64,000 bases of DNA, taken from Cephalotus follicularis. Its lineage: Eukaryota; Streptophyta; Magnoliopsida; Oxalidales; Cephalotaceae. A program made the translations under genes and the position numbers. The notes under the pieces were generated by a model. The model made no database searches. It worked only from the letters and a program-made list of their open reading frames with translations, and was not told the DNA's origin. Location: assembly GCA_001972305.1 (NCBI GenBank), contig BDDD01000173.1:569833-633832 (forward strand), in the 5' to 3' direction. Shown in pieces: positions 31,368 to 42,945 of the stretch (positions are counted from its first letter, which is position 1; each line of letters begins with the position of its first letter).

Positions 31368-32522
31368 ATGGCCAGGACTAAGCAAACCAGGAGGATTATC
31401 AGACGTCCCGAGGACGTAGCCCGAGCATCCGCGGGGGTAACCATTGCCGAGCGTCCCCTCAATATGGAGGTGGAGATGGAGGCCTTGATCCCCGGGGTTC
31501 CTAACATCGCAGCGATAGAGGCTGGGGTCCAAATCTTCAGGACCTACTTCGACCAGACCAAGGTAAGCCTAAAGAAGCTGGCTGTCTTAGTCAAAGAGTA
31601 CTCCATCCCCGGTAGCCTAGACCTTGAGATCCCAGTAGATCCCCGGAAGATTACAGAGAGTAGACCTGGTTATTTTGTGGTATTCAAAGACGCTCTTGAG
31701 CACGGGTTGAGGCTTCCTCTACATCCTTTCACCATCACCATCCTCGGGTACTGCCAGATCCACCCTTCAATGCTCTAGGCCCAGTCTTGGGGATTCATCC
31801 TGGGCTTCTTGGTGAGGTGCCTCGAGGCGGGGGTGACAGCCACGGTGAACCTGTTCAAGGAGTTCCACATCTTGAATGCATCTCCTAAGAAGCGCGGCTT
31901 CTACTTCAAGTCCCGTGCAAGGTCAGGTTGTTGGCCAAGAACACCAAGATGGTCAAAAACTGGAGGGAGAGATTTTTCATGGTAAAGAACCTCCCAGGCT
32001 TCATGCCCTGTCCATGGAGTGATACCTTGGCCACGGTAGGCCTAAACCAGAGGACGACCTTGACCGCGGCCGAGAAGGTTGATCTGGGGAAGCTTCTGGT
32101 TCTTGCTCCCGAGGAGGTGCTTGTGGTGGACTTTGAGGTCTGCCTGCAGAGTTTTGGGCTAAGCATGTCCCCGGGCCGTAGGGTTAGCATGGAATTGGAT
32201 GCGGAGGAGGTTCCCCTGGAGGTTGAGAGAGGAAAAGACCACGATATCTAAGGTGAACTTGCATCCTCGGATACCGTTGAACGGCAGAGCCGTACTCTGC
32301 TTTCGTCTGGAGTCTTGTATTTATTTTTACTTCATTAATTGCTCTTGATGTGTTACTAACCACCTCTTTTTGATCTTCTACAGAGATGACAATTCAGGAA
32401 TCTACCATGGACGTTGTCAGGGCTGCCCGGGAGCAAGTCAAGGAGACAAATCCTGAGGAGCAGAGGCAAGAGGCCTCCAGGAAGAAAAAGGCCCTTGAGA
32501 GGAAAGAGGCCCTCGAGAAAAC
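31368..32522 (+). pseudogene. Retand2 aORF, N-terminal part (MARTKQT start)
   Basis: ATG at 31368 in a strong context (GCCATGGCC) reads MARTKQTRRIIRR. An in-frame upstream ATG at 31326 has a weak context and may lie in a leader intron (possible donor CAG/GTGATT near 31268, acceptor near 31361). The conserved domain follows: YFVVFKDALEHGLRLPLHPF, then, past TAG 31776-31778, WGFILGFLVRCLEAG. A frameshift lies near 31900, then NWRERFFMVKNL and LDAEEVPLEVERG. Intron 32253-32383 (AAG/GTGAAC...TTCTACAG) matches the Retand1 intron position. The next exon is Lys/Glu-rich and stops where CopiaY enters after AAAAC (32518-32522). Confidence 0.8.
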
Positions 32523-33578
32523 TGACGGAAACAGATAAACCGAATCTGGAGCCTAAGATGGACAAAGGAAAATAGGGTGTAGAACAAAACAAAACTACAA
32601 ACATGGTAGCGGAAGATCACCCAATTAAAATAAAAAACAGTCCATACGGCATGTCCATAGACCACATGGATCACCACATCATCAACAAAATTGAATTGGT
32701 GTCACCATAGCAAACAATGGTGACACACAAGCATGGCAAGAAGAGAAGGACCAAGAGATATACCAACGGTTGAAGGCTCCTTCTTTCTTTGCCGCTACAC
32801 GCTTGAGTAGATTCCCTCTTTAATCATCTCCAAGTCGCTGGAACAACAAGCAATCCAGCCAGCAATAACAAAGAACAAAGTGTATGAACTCTCTCTATCT
32901 CACTAAGCTTAGAAAAGGTAAATTGATATTGACCAATGAAGTCAATAATCAATCCACCCTAAATAAGCTCTTGCTTGGTGTATCACAGATGGAGGGAACA
33001 CACACTGCAGAGAAGAATCCGAAGTCACATTGCCCAGCAAAACTCTACTCCTCTCTTAAAAAACATTTTCTGCAGAAAATGTTTTTAACTAGCCTCCTCC
33101 TTCTCTCTCCCACTCTCCCATTCATTCAAGATCATGGTCCTTACTCCTCGGGAGTCTGTGTCCATGATCCCCACGTTCCCATAACATGCAAGAATGGGAG
33201 ATAGCTGCTAGAGATGAGAGAGAAAAAGTGCCCATGAAGTAAGCTCGTGCACAGGTTGTACGTTCTGCTCAAAGACGTCGACGCCTTCCAAAGGACATCG
33301 ACGCTTATGCAATGTGGTACCAAGAACATCGACTCGTTCTAAAAGAGATCGACGCCTATAAAAATGTTAAGCATCGACGTCTTTCTAAAAGACGTCGACG
33401 CTTTGTCTGGACAGTGAAGTAATAAGAGTCTAACTCTTTTAGTGATCTCCTGTACCCTTCGAATATTGGTTAAGTAAGATCAAACATATGTGTTTCCACA
33501 AAATGCAAAATCCACATAACCGATATTTGACACCAAGACTTAATATGTCCAACATATCAAAGAACTAATCATTATAAG
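32523..33578 (-). repeat. CopiaY 3' LTR, truncated
   Basis: Matches 36657-37713 closely. The U3 side, present in the 5' LTR as 37714-38831, is absent because of the internal deletion. It contains a (G/A)TCGACGC motif array at about 33270-33410, also present in the 5' LTR at 37408-37540. Confidence 0.9.
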
Positions 33579-35700
33579 TTCCACCTTACTCCCACTGTTT
33601 CCTTCAAGAAGGTATTCCTTCTCTAGGAACACAGCATTTCGCAAAACAAATATATTTTGTTCGCTAGGGTGGTAGAAGTAGTATCCTTTTGTTTCTTTAG
33701 GATACCCCACAAACCTGCAACGGTCTGACCGCGCTTCCAGCTTATCTGCATCAAGCCTCTTGACATAAGCCGGACAGTCCCAAACCTTCAAATGGTTCAG
33801 GCTGGGTTTCTTCTCTGACCATACCTGGTATGGAGTAGAAGGCACAGATTTTGAAGAAATCTGATTCAAGATATAAGCAGCTGTATCTAGGGCATAACCC
33901 CAGAGGTAGGTAGGAAGGTCAGTAAAAGACATCATCGATCGAACTATGCCTAACAAGGTCCGATTCCTCCTTTCGGACACACCATTATGCTGTGGTGTTC
34001 CAGGAGGAGTCCACTGAGATAGAATTCTGTTATCTCTAAGATAACCTAGGAATTCAGCTGACAGGTATTCTCCACCTCGGTCTGACTGAAGTATTTTAAT
34101 GGATTTTCCTGTTTGTTTTTCTACTTCAAGTCTGAACTCCTTAAATTTCTCAAAGGATTCTAACTTGTGTTCATCAGATATACATAACCATACCTAGATA
34201 AATCATCGGTAAAAGTTATGAAGTAGATATAACCACCTCGCGCACTGACTGACATAGGACCACAAACGTCAGCATGGACTAGACCCAGTAAGTCCATGGC
34301 CCTTTCTCCTTGACCAGAGAAGGGTGATTCGGTCATCTTTCCCAATAAACAGGATTCACAAGTTGGATAGGACTCTAAGTCCTGGATATCAAGGAGATCA
34401 TCCTTAACCAACTGTGATAGCCTAGCATAACTAAGATGACCAAGTCTACAATGCCAAGTATAGGGTTTATTTAGCTCAGTTTCTCTTTGTCTTTTCTTAT
34501 TATTACTTTGCTCAATGGACAAGATATTTGATTGTGAAGTATTCAAGACATATAATCCTTTGTTGATAACACCATTACCAACACAAACATTGTTCGAATA
34601 TATAAAACATCCAATGTCTTGGAATTTAAGCTCCAAGCCCAAACCACATAAGTGAGAAACACTTATAATATTCCTTACAATATTCATAACAAAGTAGCAT
34701 GGATCCAAAGTCAACACATAACCATTACATAAATTAACATCACAAATTCCAACAGCTTGAGCAATGATCCTAGATCCATCACCAAGCCTCAAGTTCAGGT
34801 CTGCAGCTCCAATCTTTCTAACGTTTCTTAGTCCCCGCAATGAATTGCAAAGGTTAGTTCCACATCCAGTATCTAATACCCAGAAGAACTACTATTCAAA
34901 GCTAGATTAAGTTCAATCATGAAAAAACCTGATGTACTCGGACCATGCGGGTTATCAGCAGAGACAGCAGCAACAGTAACTCGATAATCCTTTTTCCAGT
35001 ACCTGGTCTTACCGTACTGGAAACAAGCACCTTCAGCAGCTAACTTCTTCATCCGATCTTTGGCAACACTCCCACTGGCTCCAAGCTTCCCCTTCTTCTT
35101 TTTTTGCTTATTCTTACCCTTGCCTTTTGTATTGACAGGCATGAGCACGCCCTTCCCTTTACAGGAAGACGAGGCACTGCCCTTTCCTTGGGCAGACCTA
35201 GAAGAAGGAAGAAGTAGGGAGTGGGTCTTTGACTTCCCAGAGTCAAAATCGGCCTCAGCCATCCTCAACATAGCAACCAGCTCAGATAGAGTTACCTCTA
35301 TCTTATTCATGTGAAAGTTCACCAAAAACTATGAGAACGACTTAGGAAGGGACGTCAGAATAAGATCCACATATAGATCATGGTCCATGACAAACACTAA
35401 TTGAGCCAGCTGCTCAATCATGTCTATCATCTTCAATCCATGCTCATGGATTGAAGCTCCCTCTTGCATCTGAGCCTTAAAGAGTTTGCGAGATAGATTA
35501 AACCTTTGAGTCCTAGACTCAGCTCCATACATCTCCTGAAGGTGGAGCAGTAGATTGGCAAGGACAATATTAGTAGTAACCTGAGCCCAAAGTCACTACT
35601 AGGTCTTCCTAGGTGTAATGATTCAAATCTATTTATTACAACAATAACCATGCATACATGGCCTTCAAAAGTCTTGTACTCCATTTCTCCTTTCCTCCAT
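33579..35700 (-). pseudogene. CopiaY gag, protease and integrase remnant
   Basis: Minus strand. Copia gag region (QEGASIHEHGLKMIDMIEQL, VDLILTSLPKSF) is at about 35690-35260. A decayed zinc knuckle (CFQYGKTRYWKKDY, two Cys lost) is near 35020. The protease D-T-G in VLDTGCGTN lies near 34870. The pre-integrase HCRLGHLSYARL is near 34430. Integrase has D in HADVCGP, D in QSDRGGEY and E in GVSERRNR, and breaks off after GSKVEL at 33579. Several stops and shifts separate the pieces. RT and RNase H are gone. Confidence 0.88.
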
Positions 35701-36116
35701 CTCTCCTTGTAAGGTCTTCTTTTACATAAAAGTACTTTACATTTTGAAAAGAAAATTACATTTTAAAATTTACAAGGAGAAATAACAAAAGAAAAGAAAA
35801 ATAACTGAAGCACGCAAGCACCTTATTACAGACCTTTAAAATTATAAATAAATAAATAAATAAATCCATCCATACAAGAAACCCACAAACTAAGTCTATG
35901 TCTTTCTTGGGCAATCCATTGTGCATAAGACTTATATAATATCTAATATTATAAAACACAAATAAAACAAATGCCATAAATAATAACTAATTATACAATT
36001 TAATTTAAGGATTGTTAACTGATCAAACTCCCACTAAATCAAGCAATGATTTTTGATTTTCTAAGTGCCAAAATGTATAAAATCAAATTTTATTAAAAAA
36101 CAGTTTTTTTTTATAA

Positions 36117-36362
36117 AGACGTCGACGCTTCCCAGAAGTCGTCGACGCATTTTATGAAAATACTGAAAAAGGCGTCGATGCATAACACGAGCATCAATGC
36201 GTTTCTCAAGAACTGTTGAAAAAAGGCGTCGACGTTTATCAACAAGATCGACGCATTTCCTGGGAACTTATGAACAAGGCGTCGACGTTTAACAAGAACA
36301 TCGACGCATTTCATGAGAACATGAACAAGACATCGACGTCTATAAAGAACGTCGACGTCTAT
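36117..36362. repeat. GTCGACGC motif array in the CopiaY leader
   Basis: About a dozen copies of (G/A)(T/C)(C)GACG(C/T) phrases alternate as GGCGTCGACG and ATCGACGCAT at 20-35 bp spacing. They lie between the primer site and gag, so in the 5' untranslated leader. The same motif is in both CopiaY LTR copies. Intact and CpG-decayed versions (GTCGATGC, ATCAATGC) coexist. Confidence 0.75.
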
Positions 36363-36643
36363 AGCCCCCTAGGCAGTTTCTGCATTTCAAAAAATGCAGA
36401 AGAATTATGGTTTAGACTTTGGCATTCCAATCTGGCAATCCAAACTGCACTATGCATGTTCTAAACATAATCTAAACACATTAAAACAATATCCCCCGGA
36501 CAAAAACACAATGAAATCCAATTTCATGCAATTTTCATTAAGGCACTTTGAAAATCTAGTTTGATCATAAAACACATCCATTAATTAAACTATTAATCAG
36601 TACATCATCTAAGGCAAAAATTCAATCAAGGATGATGTGGGAC

Positions 36644-36655
36644 GCTCTGATACCA
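36644..36655 (-). other. CopiaY primer-binding site
   Basis: On the minus strand TGGTATCAGAGC, the standard plant initiator tRNA-Met site, one base after the LTR end. Confidence 0.9.
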
Positions 36656-36656
36656 C

Positions 36657-38831
36657 TGAATGAAACAGATAAACCGAATCCGGAGCCTAAGATGGACAAA
36701 GGCAAATAGGGTGTACAACAAAACAAAACATACAAACATGGCAGCGGAAAATCACCCAATTAAAATAAAAAACAGTCCATAAGGCATGTCCACAGACCAC
36801 ATGGATCACCACATCATCAACAGAATTGAATTGGTGTCACCATAGCAAACAATTGTGACAAACAAGCATGGTAAGAAGAGAAGGACCAAGAGATATACCA
36901 GTGGGTGAAGGCTCCTTCTTTCTTTGCCACTACACGCTTGAGTAGATTCCCTCTTTAATCTTCTCCAAGTCACTGGAACAACAAGCAATCCAGCAAGCAA
37001 TAACAAAGAACAAAGTGTATGAACTCTCTCTCTCTCACTAAGCTTAGAAAAGGTAAATTGATATTGACCAATGAAGTCAATAATCAATCCACCCTAGATA
37101 AGCTCTTGCTTGGTGTATCATAGATGGAGGGAACACACACTGCAGAGAAGAATCCGAAGTCACATTGCCCAACAAAACTCTACTCTTCTCTTAAAAAACA
37201 TTTTCTGAAGAAAATGTTTCTAACTAGCCTCCTCCTTCTCTCTCCCACTCTCCCATTCATTTAAGATCATGGTCCTTACTCCTCAGGAGTCTGTGGCCAT
37301 GATCCCCACATTCCCATAACATGCAAGACTGGGAGATAGCTGCTAGAAATGAGCGAGAAAACGTGCCCACGAAGTGAGCTCGTGCACAGGTTGCACGTTC
37401 TGCTCAAAGACGTTGACGCCTTCCAAAGGACATCGACGCTTATGCAATGTGGTACCAAGAATATCGACTCTTTCTAAAAGACATCGACACCTAGAAAAAT
37501 GTTAAGCATCGACGTCTTTCTAAAAGACGTCGACGCTTTGACTGGCCAGTGAAATAATAAGAGTCTAACTCTTTTAGTGATCTCCTGTACCCTTCGAATA
37601 TTGGTTAAGTAAGATCAAACATATGTGTTTCCACAAAATGTAAAATCCACATAACCGATATTTGACACGAAGACTTCATATGTCCAACATATCAAAGAAC
37701 TAATCATTATAAGGCAGGGACCCTGTAAAATCTTGGTTAAAACAATAGGAGTTCATAAATTACCGAAATACCCCTAGGGTCCGGTTTAGCCATTCTAAAT
37801 GGTCCTTGAAAAATTTAAATGCTATTGGAATAATATCCAAATATTTTTCAGATGGAAAATTAATCTAATTAAATTTTCCATAATTTATTACACACCTCAT
37901 AAACCCTAGATTTTCTAAGTCGTCGGTTCACGTGTACTATAATCCCTTGTCATGATTGGTCCCGATTGAGGTGTAGGGTAAGGATATGTGTCAACCCTAG
38001 ATAATACCTCAATGGAAAAAATATCTGATCATTACCAGGACCTTTGGTAAACTCTCTGGATGTCTAATTTCCAGTCTACATCAACCTTGGCCAAGGATTT
38101 CATAAGTCCATAGTATATTCAGACCATAATAGGGCCGATCACCTTCGCTCAGGTGTGACAATCCCATATTGCGCACTCACTTATATTCGTATAGATTCGA
38201 TCATACCCAAAGACCACCCGATTGCCAGCCCTGCGTGAGGACTGGGTAAGGTGGAGATCAAAGCATAATCATCTCCATACAATATAGAGCAGTCGCTCAG
38301 GTCTAAAGATTAGACGAGTTAGAGAACTCGCTAAGTGATGATCACTTATACACAACCACAACAAGTAGGAGTCACTACTGACACGAGAATAGCGACTATC
38401 CAAATAGTATCCCTTACGCGGGTCCTGTTCAGTGTACACGCTCCCAGCACGCACCCCGTATTTGCCCTAGTGTCCAACATAGATGGTAGTGAGAGAATCC
38501 ATCCTCCAATTCCATGAGCAGGCAACATACGCGCAAGTCTATCCAGTTCACTAATGCCCAAAAAGTGAACCTATGACTTGGAACTAATTCCACATAAGGA
38601 ATAAGGTAACCAATCTCACAGCCTCCATGCTAGGCATCCAACCTTATGTTAGGGCATCACAGGTGTAAGCAGGTATATAATAAACTACTTCAATTAAGTG
38701 ATAAAACACAAGTGATATAGCCATAACAAAATTAGCTCACATCATATATATAAGAAATAAGATTGTTTCATACAAGATAAGATATGATTTTACAACCCAT
38801 CTAATGGCTTGTCGGGTCACTATATCTAACA
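36657..38831 (-). repeat. CopiaY 5' LTR (2175 bp)
   Basis: On the minus strand it starts TGTTAGATATAGTGACC (38831) and ends CTGTTTCATTCA before the primer site. Its U3 (37714-38831) is related to the copia LTRs at 6654-10224 and 10440-11600, and gives the empty site used to define S1. Confidence 0.88.
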
Positions 38832-38836
38832 AAAAC

Positions 38837-39049
38837 CACTTCTGGGGCGCAAAGGGGGGCAGCCAAGGTGGCATCCGATAAGGCCAGGTCCGAGGAGCAT
38901 GCTTGGAAGAGGGCAGAGGAGGTAAGGGCCAGGGCTAAGGCAGCCGAGTACCGTGCTCGGAAGGATGCCGAGGAGGCAAGTGCCAGGGCTGAGGTGGCCG
39001 GGGAAGCCAGGACTAGATCCGTGGCTGATGAGTCCCTGGAGGCAAGGGC
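38837..39049 (+). pseudogene. Retand2 aORF, middle part
   Basis: Short piece between CopiaY and Gypsy2 in the same orientation as the N-terminal part. It encodes an Ala/Arg/Glu-rich helix (KAAEYRARKDAEEASARAEV), the counterpart of the KQKKKAAAEGARQRVRAATEG stretch of the Retand1 aORF. It ends in AAGGGC, where Gypsy2 inserted. Confidence 0.72.
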
Positions 39050-41632
39050 TGTAATAACCACAATTTTCAATTGATGTATATTGTACAATGTTGATAAAAA
39101 ATATACATTATATTGAGGTTTAGTGTCCAATTACTATGAATAATCTGTACGTTGATTGGTTTAGAATTGAATGAAATCGAGGGGTCCTTAAATAAACTCA
39201 AGGAACCAGAATCAGCACCTAACAGTCGACTGTCATAGCGTAACAGTCGACTGGTTGGTTTTTGGATGGACAGTCGACTGTCACAGGGTAACCGTCGACT
39301 GGTCTAAGCTCAGACAGGTGTCTGTGCATGGCGTGTGAAATAGGGTAGTGGGAGTTGATGACATGTATTATAAAACGTGTCATGTCGAGGTAAGGCGCGC
39401 CACCAGCTGTGTAACATGCAAGTGTGGTTTCTTGCAAGTGCTCTATTCCACATGCAACATGCAGCCTGCAAATTCAGAGTGGGCAACCTGTGAGAAGAAA
39501 AGAGGAAGGAAACATGCATGTGAGAGAGAGAAAGGGAATGCTGGGGATTGTAGTTAATGGAATCTGATTACCTCCTCAGCTTTTAAACCTTCTATATCAG
39601 CTGTTGAGAGCTGAAATTGAGTGCTAGAAACACTGAGAAGAGAGGATTTATGGTGGAGTAATTTCTGAACTTGCATGTTGAAGTTAGAGAGTTCAAAGTG
39701 TGTTTGAAGCTTGATTCTCCCTAGTAAGTCACTGGTTTAAGTTACTTATGTTACCATGACTCAACAATAGTATAAACACACTAAATTGATATTATATCTA
39801 ATGGTTAACATGCATGTATAGATTTAATTACTGGAATTGGAGTTGAGTTGGTATAAAGAGTTTTGGAACTCAAAGTGAGTTTGAGGCTTAGGATCTCTCT
39901 GGTAAGTTGCTGGTTTAATTTCAGTACTGGTATGGTAGTTAGTTAACCATATATAGTTACTGATTTTTGTTCCATATGCCTGTCAACATGCCTCTATAGC
40001 ATTAAATTTCTGGATTGTTGGTGTTGAGTTGAAGTTGGAACTTAAAGAGAGGAATCAATCCAATTTGATTCTGGGATAGTGATTGAGGTAGGGGTATTGA
40101 CATGTTCTTGAAGATATAGTATGTATATCATGTATAGATAATTGCTATATGATTGCATGCTACTAATTGGTTTGAACTAGAATGTGAACATGCATACTCT
40201 ATTTCTGTTAAACTACTGCATATCGTTTTTCTGGGCAAAACAGTCGACTGTTGAGCGTAACAGTCAACTACTCAATGTAAACAGTCGGCTATTCTTATGA
40301 AAAGTCGACTATTACGAGATAAATTTCTGATATTAGGTACTGTTTAGGCTTAAATGTTATGTAATCACCCTAGCCTCCACATGGGATGATTCTAATATTC
40401 AATCTTGGACATGTGTAGTTACATTTCAGGAATTAAACAACTTATGCATTCCTTGTATGAATCGTGTAAGAATGACTATGGTTATGTTAATAATTCTTGT
40501 TTGAATCCTTGAATTTCTATTTTCCCCATTGTTATGCTGCTGTATAATGCTGTTGTGATAGGTATTGTATATCTCTTAAGTGTTCATAAACACTATTGTT
40601 TCACTTAATTTCAAGGATTGAACCAACTAAGTGCTATAAGCACAACTATGGATTTTAACTATGGTTTTCAAAATGAGACTTACTGTCAATAATTTACTGT
40701 TTCCTCCCATGAGAGGTACCACTATTGTTTTGTTCTCCAAAAGAGAACCATTATTGTTTTGTTACTGTTTCCTCCAAAAGGGAGTTATGGTCACTGAATT
40801 GTTAAATGTTTCTAAAAGAAAACTACTACTATATTGCATATTATAGATATATATAATATTGTTATTGAATTGATTGAATTGTTTGTCTATGCTTATTGTC
40901 GTTAGTCGAGTGATAAGAGACATCACTGGCTATGAGGTGGTCCTATATGCCAAGAGTTGGCTAGAGCTTCCACCAAACTTATCTGTAATGCAGATCTTGA
41001 TTGTTACCTGCCCGCTAAATGCTGGCAGAATTGTTACCTAATCTATCATCTTCGGAGTGTAGGGTGATAGTTAGGTGGTGCGCACTTGGTGCTAGGAGTT
41101 AGCGACATGTGACACCCAACCATTGTTTTGATTGATTTTACCCTTGTTCGGTATACTTGAAATGTATTGTCTATGGCCACTTGGCATGATTGATCTTATA
41201 TATTGGAATACTTAAACATATATGTTATTTTCAAAATAAACTGTCATACATGTTTACATTTATATATTCTTTCTCATTCTTTATTCCTACTTAGCCGAGT
41301 GAGGAGAAAGGCTAACCCCCTACAATTTCAGATTAAGTGCAGACATTCGGGCAAGTGTTGTTGAAGCTTGAGGAGAGCTTCTTTTTTGATTATGGTTGTT
41401 ATTTACTATGTTTCTTGTTTTGTAATAACGATCATACTCCGTTTGTTATATTTATATTCAGACATGTTATTTATAACGTAAGTCGTACTTTTAAGCACGT
41501 AGTATGGGCTGCGTGCGGATAATTTTTATAATCCGGCTATGGAATGCTTCTGCTTTTGATTAAGTATTGATGATTGATGGATGCATGATTATTATCTGTT
41601 ATTGTCAATGTGAGAAATAACGGGGTGTGACA
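39050..41632 (+). repeat. Gypsy2 5' LTR (2583 bp)
   Basis: Runs TGTAATAACCACAATT...GGGGTGTGACA. CAGTCGACTG motif clusters lie at 39223-39302 and 40240-40320. The stem-loop series and conserved hairpin shared with Gypsy1 are at about 40690-40830 and 41037-41074. Confidence 0.95.
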
Positions 41633-41636
41633 ACAT

Positions 41637-41648
41637 AGTATCAGAGCT
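41637..41648 (+). other. Gypsy2 primer-binding site
   Basis: TAGTATCAGAGC, one base from the usual initiator tRNA-Met site TGGTATCAGAGC, just after the 5' LTR. Confidence 0.85.
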
Positions 41649-41780
41649 TATATAAATTATAAGCTATCACTGGGATAAGTTCCTTGGCAATTAGGTATAT
41701 TGTCTCCTAAAAAGGAAAGTGTCTTAGGAATTAAATGAATTGTTTCCAAATGATTAACATCATTCCATATAGGAAATAGA

Positions 41781-42924
41781 ATGGATCTATGAAGAGGTAG
41801 ACGAGGAAGGCATAGAGCCGATGAAGGAGTCAACGCCCAGCCAGTGCATGGAAATGATCCGTCAGTGAATGAAGGAGTAAATATCCCTCCAGGGCAAGAT
41901 GAGAGGAGTAATTTTGACCGCATGACTGACCTTTTCCAGCAGCAGATTCAAGCCAATGCGGCGAATATGGAGCAGATTCGGCAGATGTATGAGGCTAACC
42001 GAACCTATTAGCATGCTCCTAAAGTTTGTCATACTGGTGGATTTGGCAGAGATTTGGAGCGGTTCATGAGGCAGAACCCTCTGATATTCAATGGTGAGTT
42101 GAATGCTACTGTGGCAGAGCAGTGGATTAGAGAATTGGAGAAAATATTTGCTGCTTTGGAATGTACTGATGAGCAGAAGCTCAATTTTGCCGTATATCGC
42201 TTATGGGGTGAAGCTACCTATTGGTGGGAGGTGGGAGATGATTGAAGCAAAGTGGGAATCTCGTGGACTTGACAGGACTTGGGACAAATTTCAGTCTGAG
42301 TTCTCTACAGCTTATGTTCTACAGATGGAACGTGACCGGAGGGAGACCGAGCTGATGGAGTTGAGTCAAGGGGATATGATGGTAGCTCAGTACCAGACTA
42401 GATTTGTGGAGTTGGCAAGGCATACACCCTATCTCGTGGAGGGTGAATCGAGGAAGATCAGAAGGTTTCTGAAGGGCCTTTGACCTGACATCAGATCTAA
42501 ACTGTTAATGTTGCAGCTAACTTCTTTTGTAGATATTACTGAAAGGGCAAGGATTCTGGAGGCCGATTCAAATGAAAGGAGAGTGGAGAGATCTCGTGCT
42601 AATCAATCGAGGCCTGCACAATCACAAGGGCAGGGAAGTAATAATCCTGCTAAATCGTCAAAGTCTGGTAACCGGAGTCAAGGAGGTTCTCGACGGAGTA
42701 ATTCACGATCAAGAACTCCTAACCGAAGCGGTCAACATAATTTAGGTGGATGCACTTTCTGTGGTCACCAAAACCATGATGAGAATGATTGCTGGACAAA
42801 GATGGGTAAATGTTTAAGGTGTGGCTCACAAGAGCATATGCGGAATGGTTGTCCAATGATGAGGGATCTAGCACGCGGCCAACAAGGAGGTGCTAGTGCT
42901 AGTGGTAATGTTGCGGCTGCTTAA
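41781..42924 (+). pseudogene. gag: Gypsy2 gag
   Basis: ATG at 41781 is followed within four codons by TGA 41790-41792. The Gln-rich N-terminus, the gag domain (FNGELNATVAEQWIRELEKI, RDRRETELMELSQGD, LARHTPYLVEGESRKIRRFL) and two CCHC knuckles near 42755-42857 (CTFCGHQNHDENDC, CLRCGSQEHMRNGC) are all recognisable. Breaks: TAG 42009-42011, a frameshift near 42240, TGA 42481-42483 and TAA 42922-42924. Confidence 0.9.
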
Positions 42925-42945
42925 CCGCGAAGGGATACCAGAAAG

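Larger units (their letters stand above)
32523..38831 (-). mobile_element. CopiaY: Ty1/copia element with a large internal deletion, TSD AAAAC
   Basis: Minus-strand element flanked by AAAAC at 32518-32522 and 38832-38836. The 5' LTR is complete (36657-38831). After primer site, gag, protease and most of integrase, the sequence jumps at 33578/33579 into the middle of the 3' LTR. RT, RNase H, the polypurine tract and about 1.1 kb of 3' LTR U3 are therefore missing. The target duplication shows that the element integrated whole and was deleted later. Lineage is uncertain; the 2.2-kb LTR is long for copia. Confidence 0.88.

Noticed and set aside
37714-38831. Independent solo LTR next to CopiaY
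   Set aside because: AAAAC flanks the whole 32523-38831 unit and no duplication flanks this block alone, so it is the U3 of the CopiaY 5' LTR.
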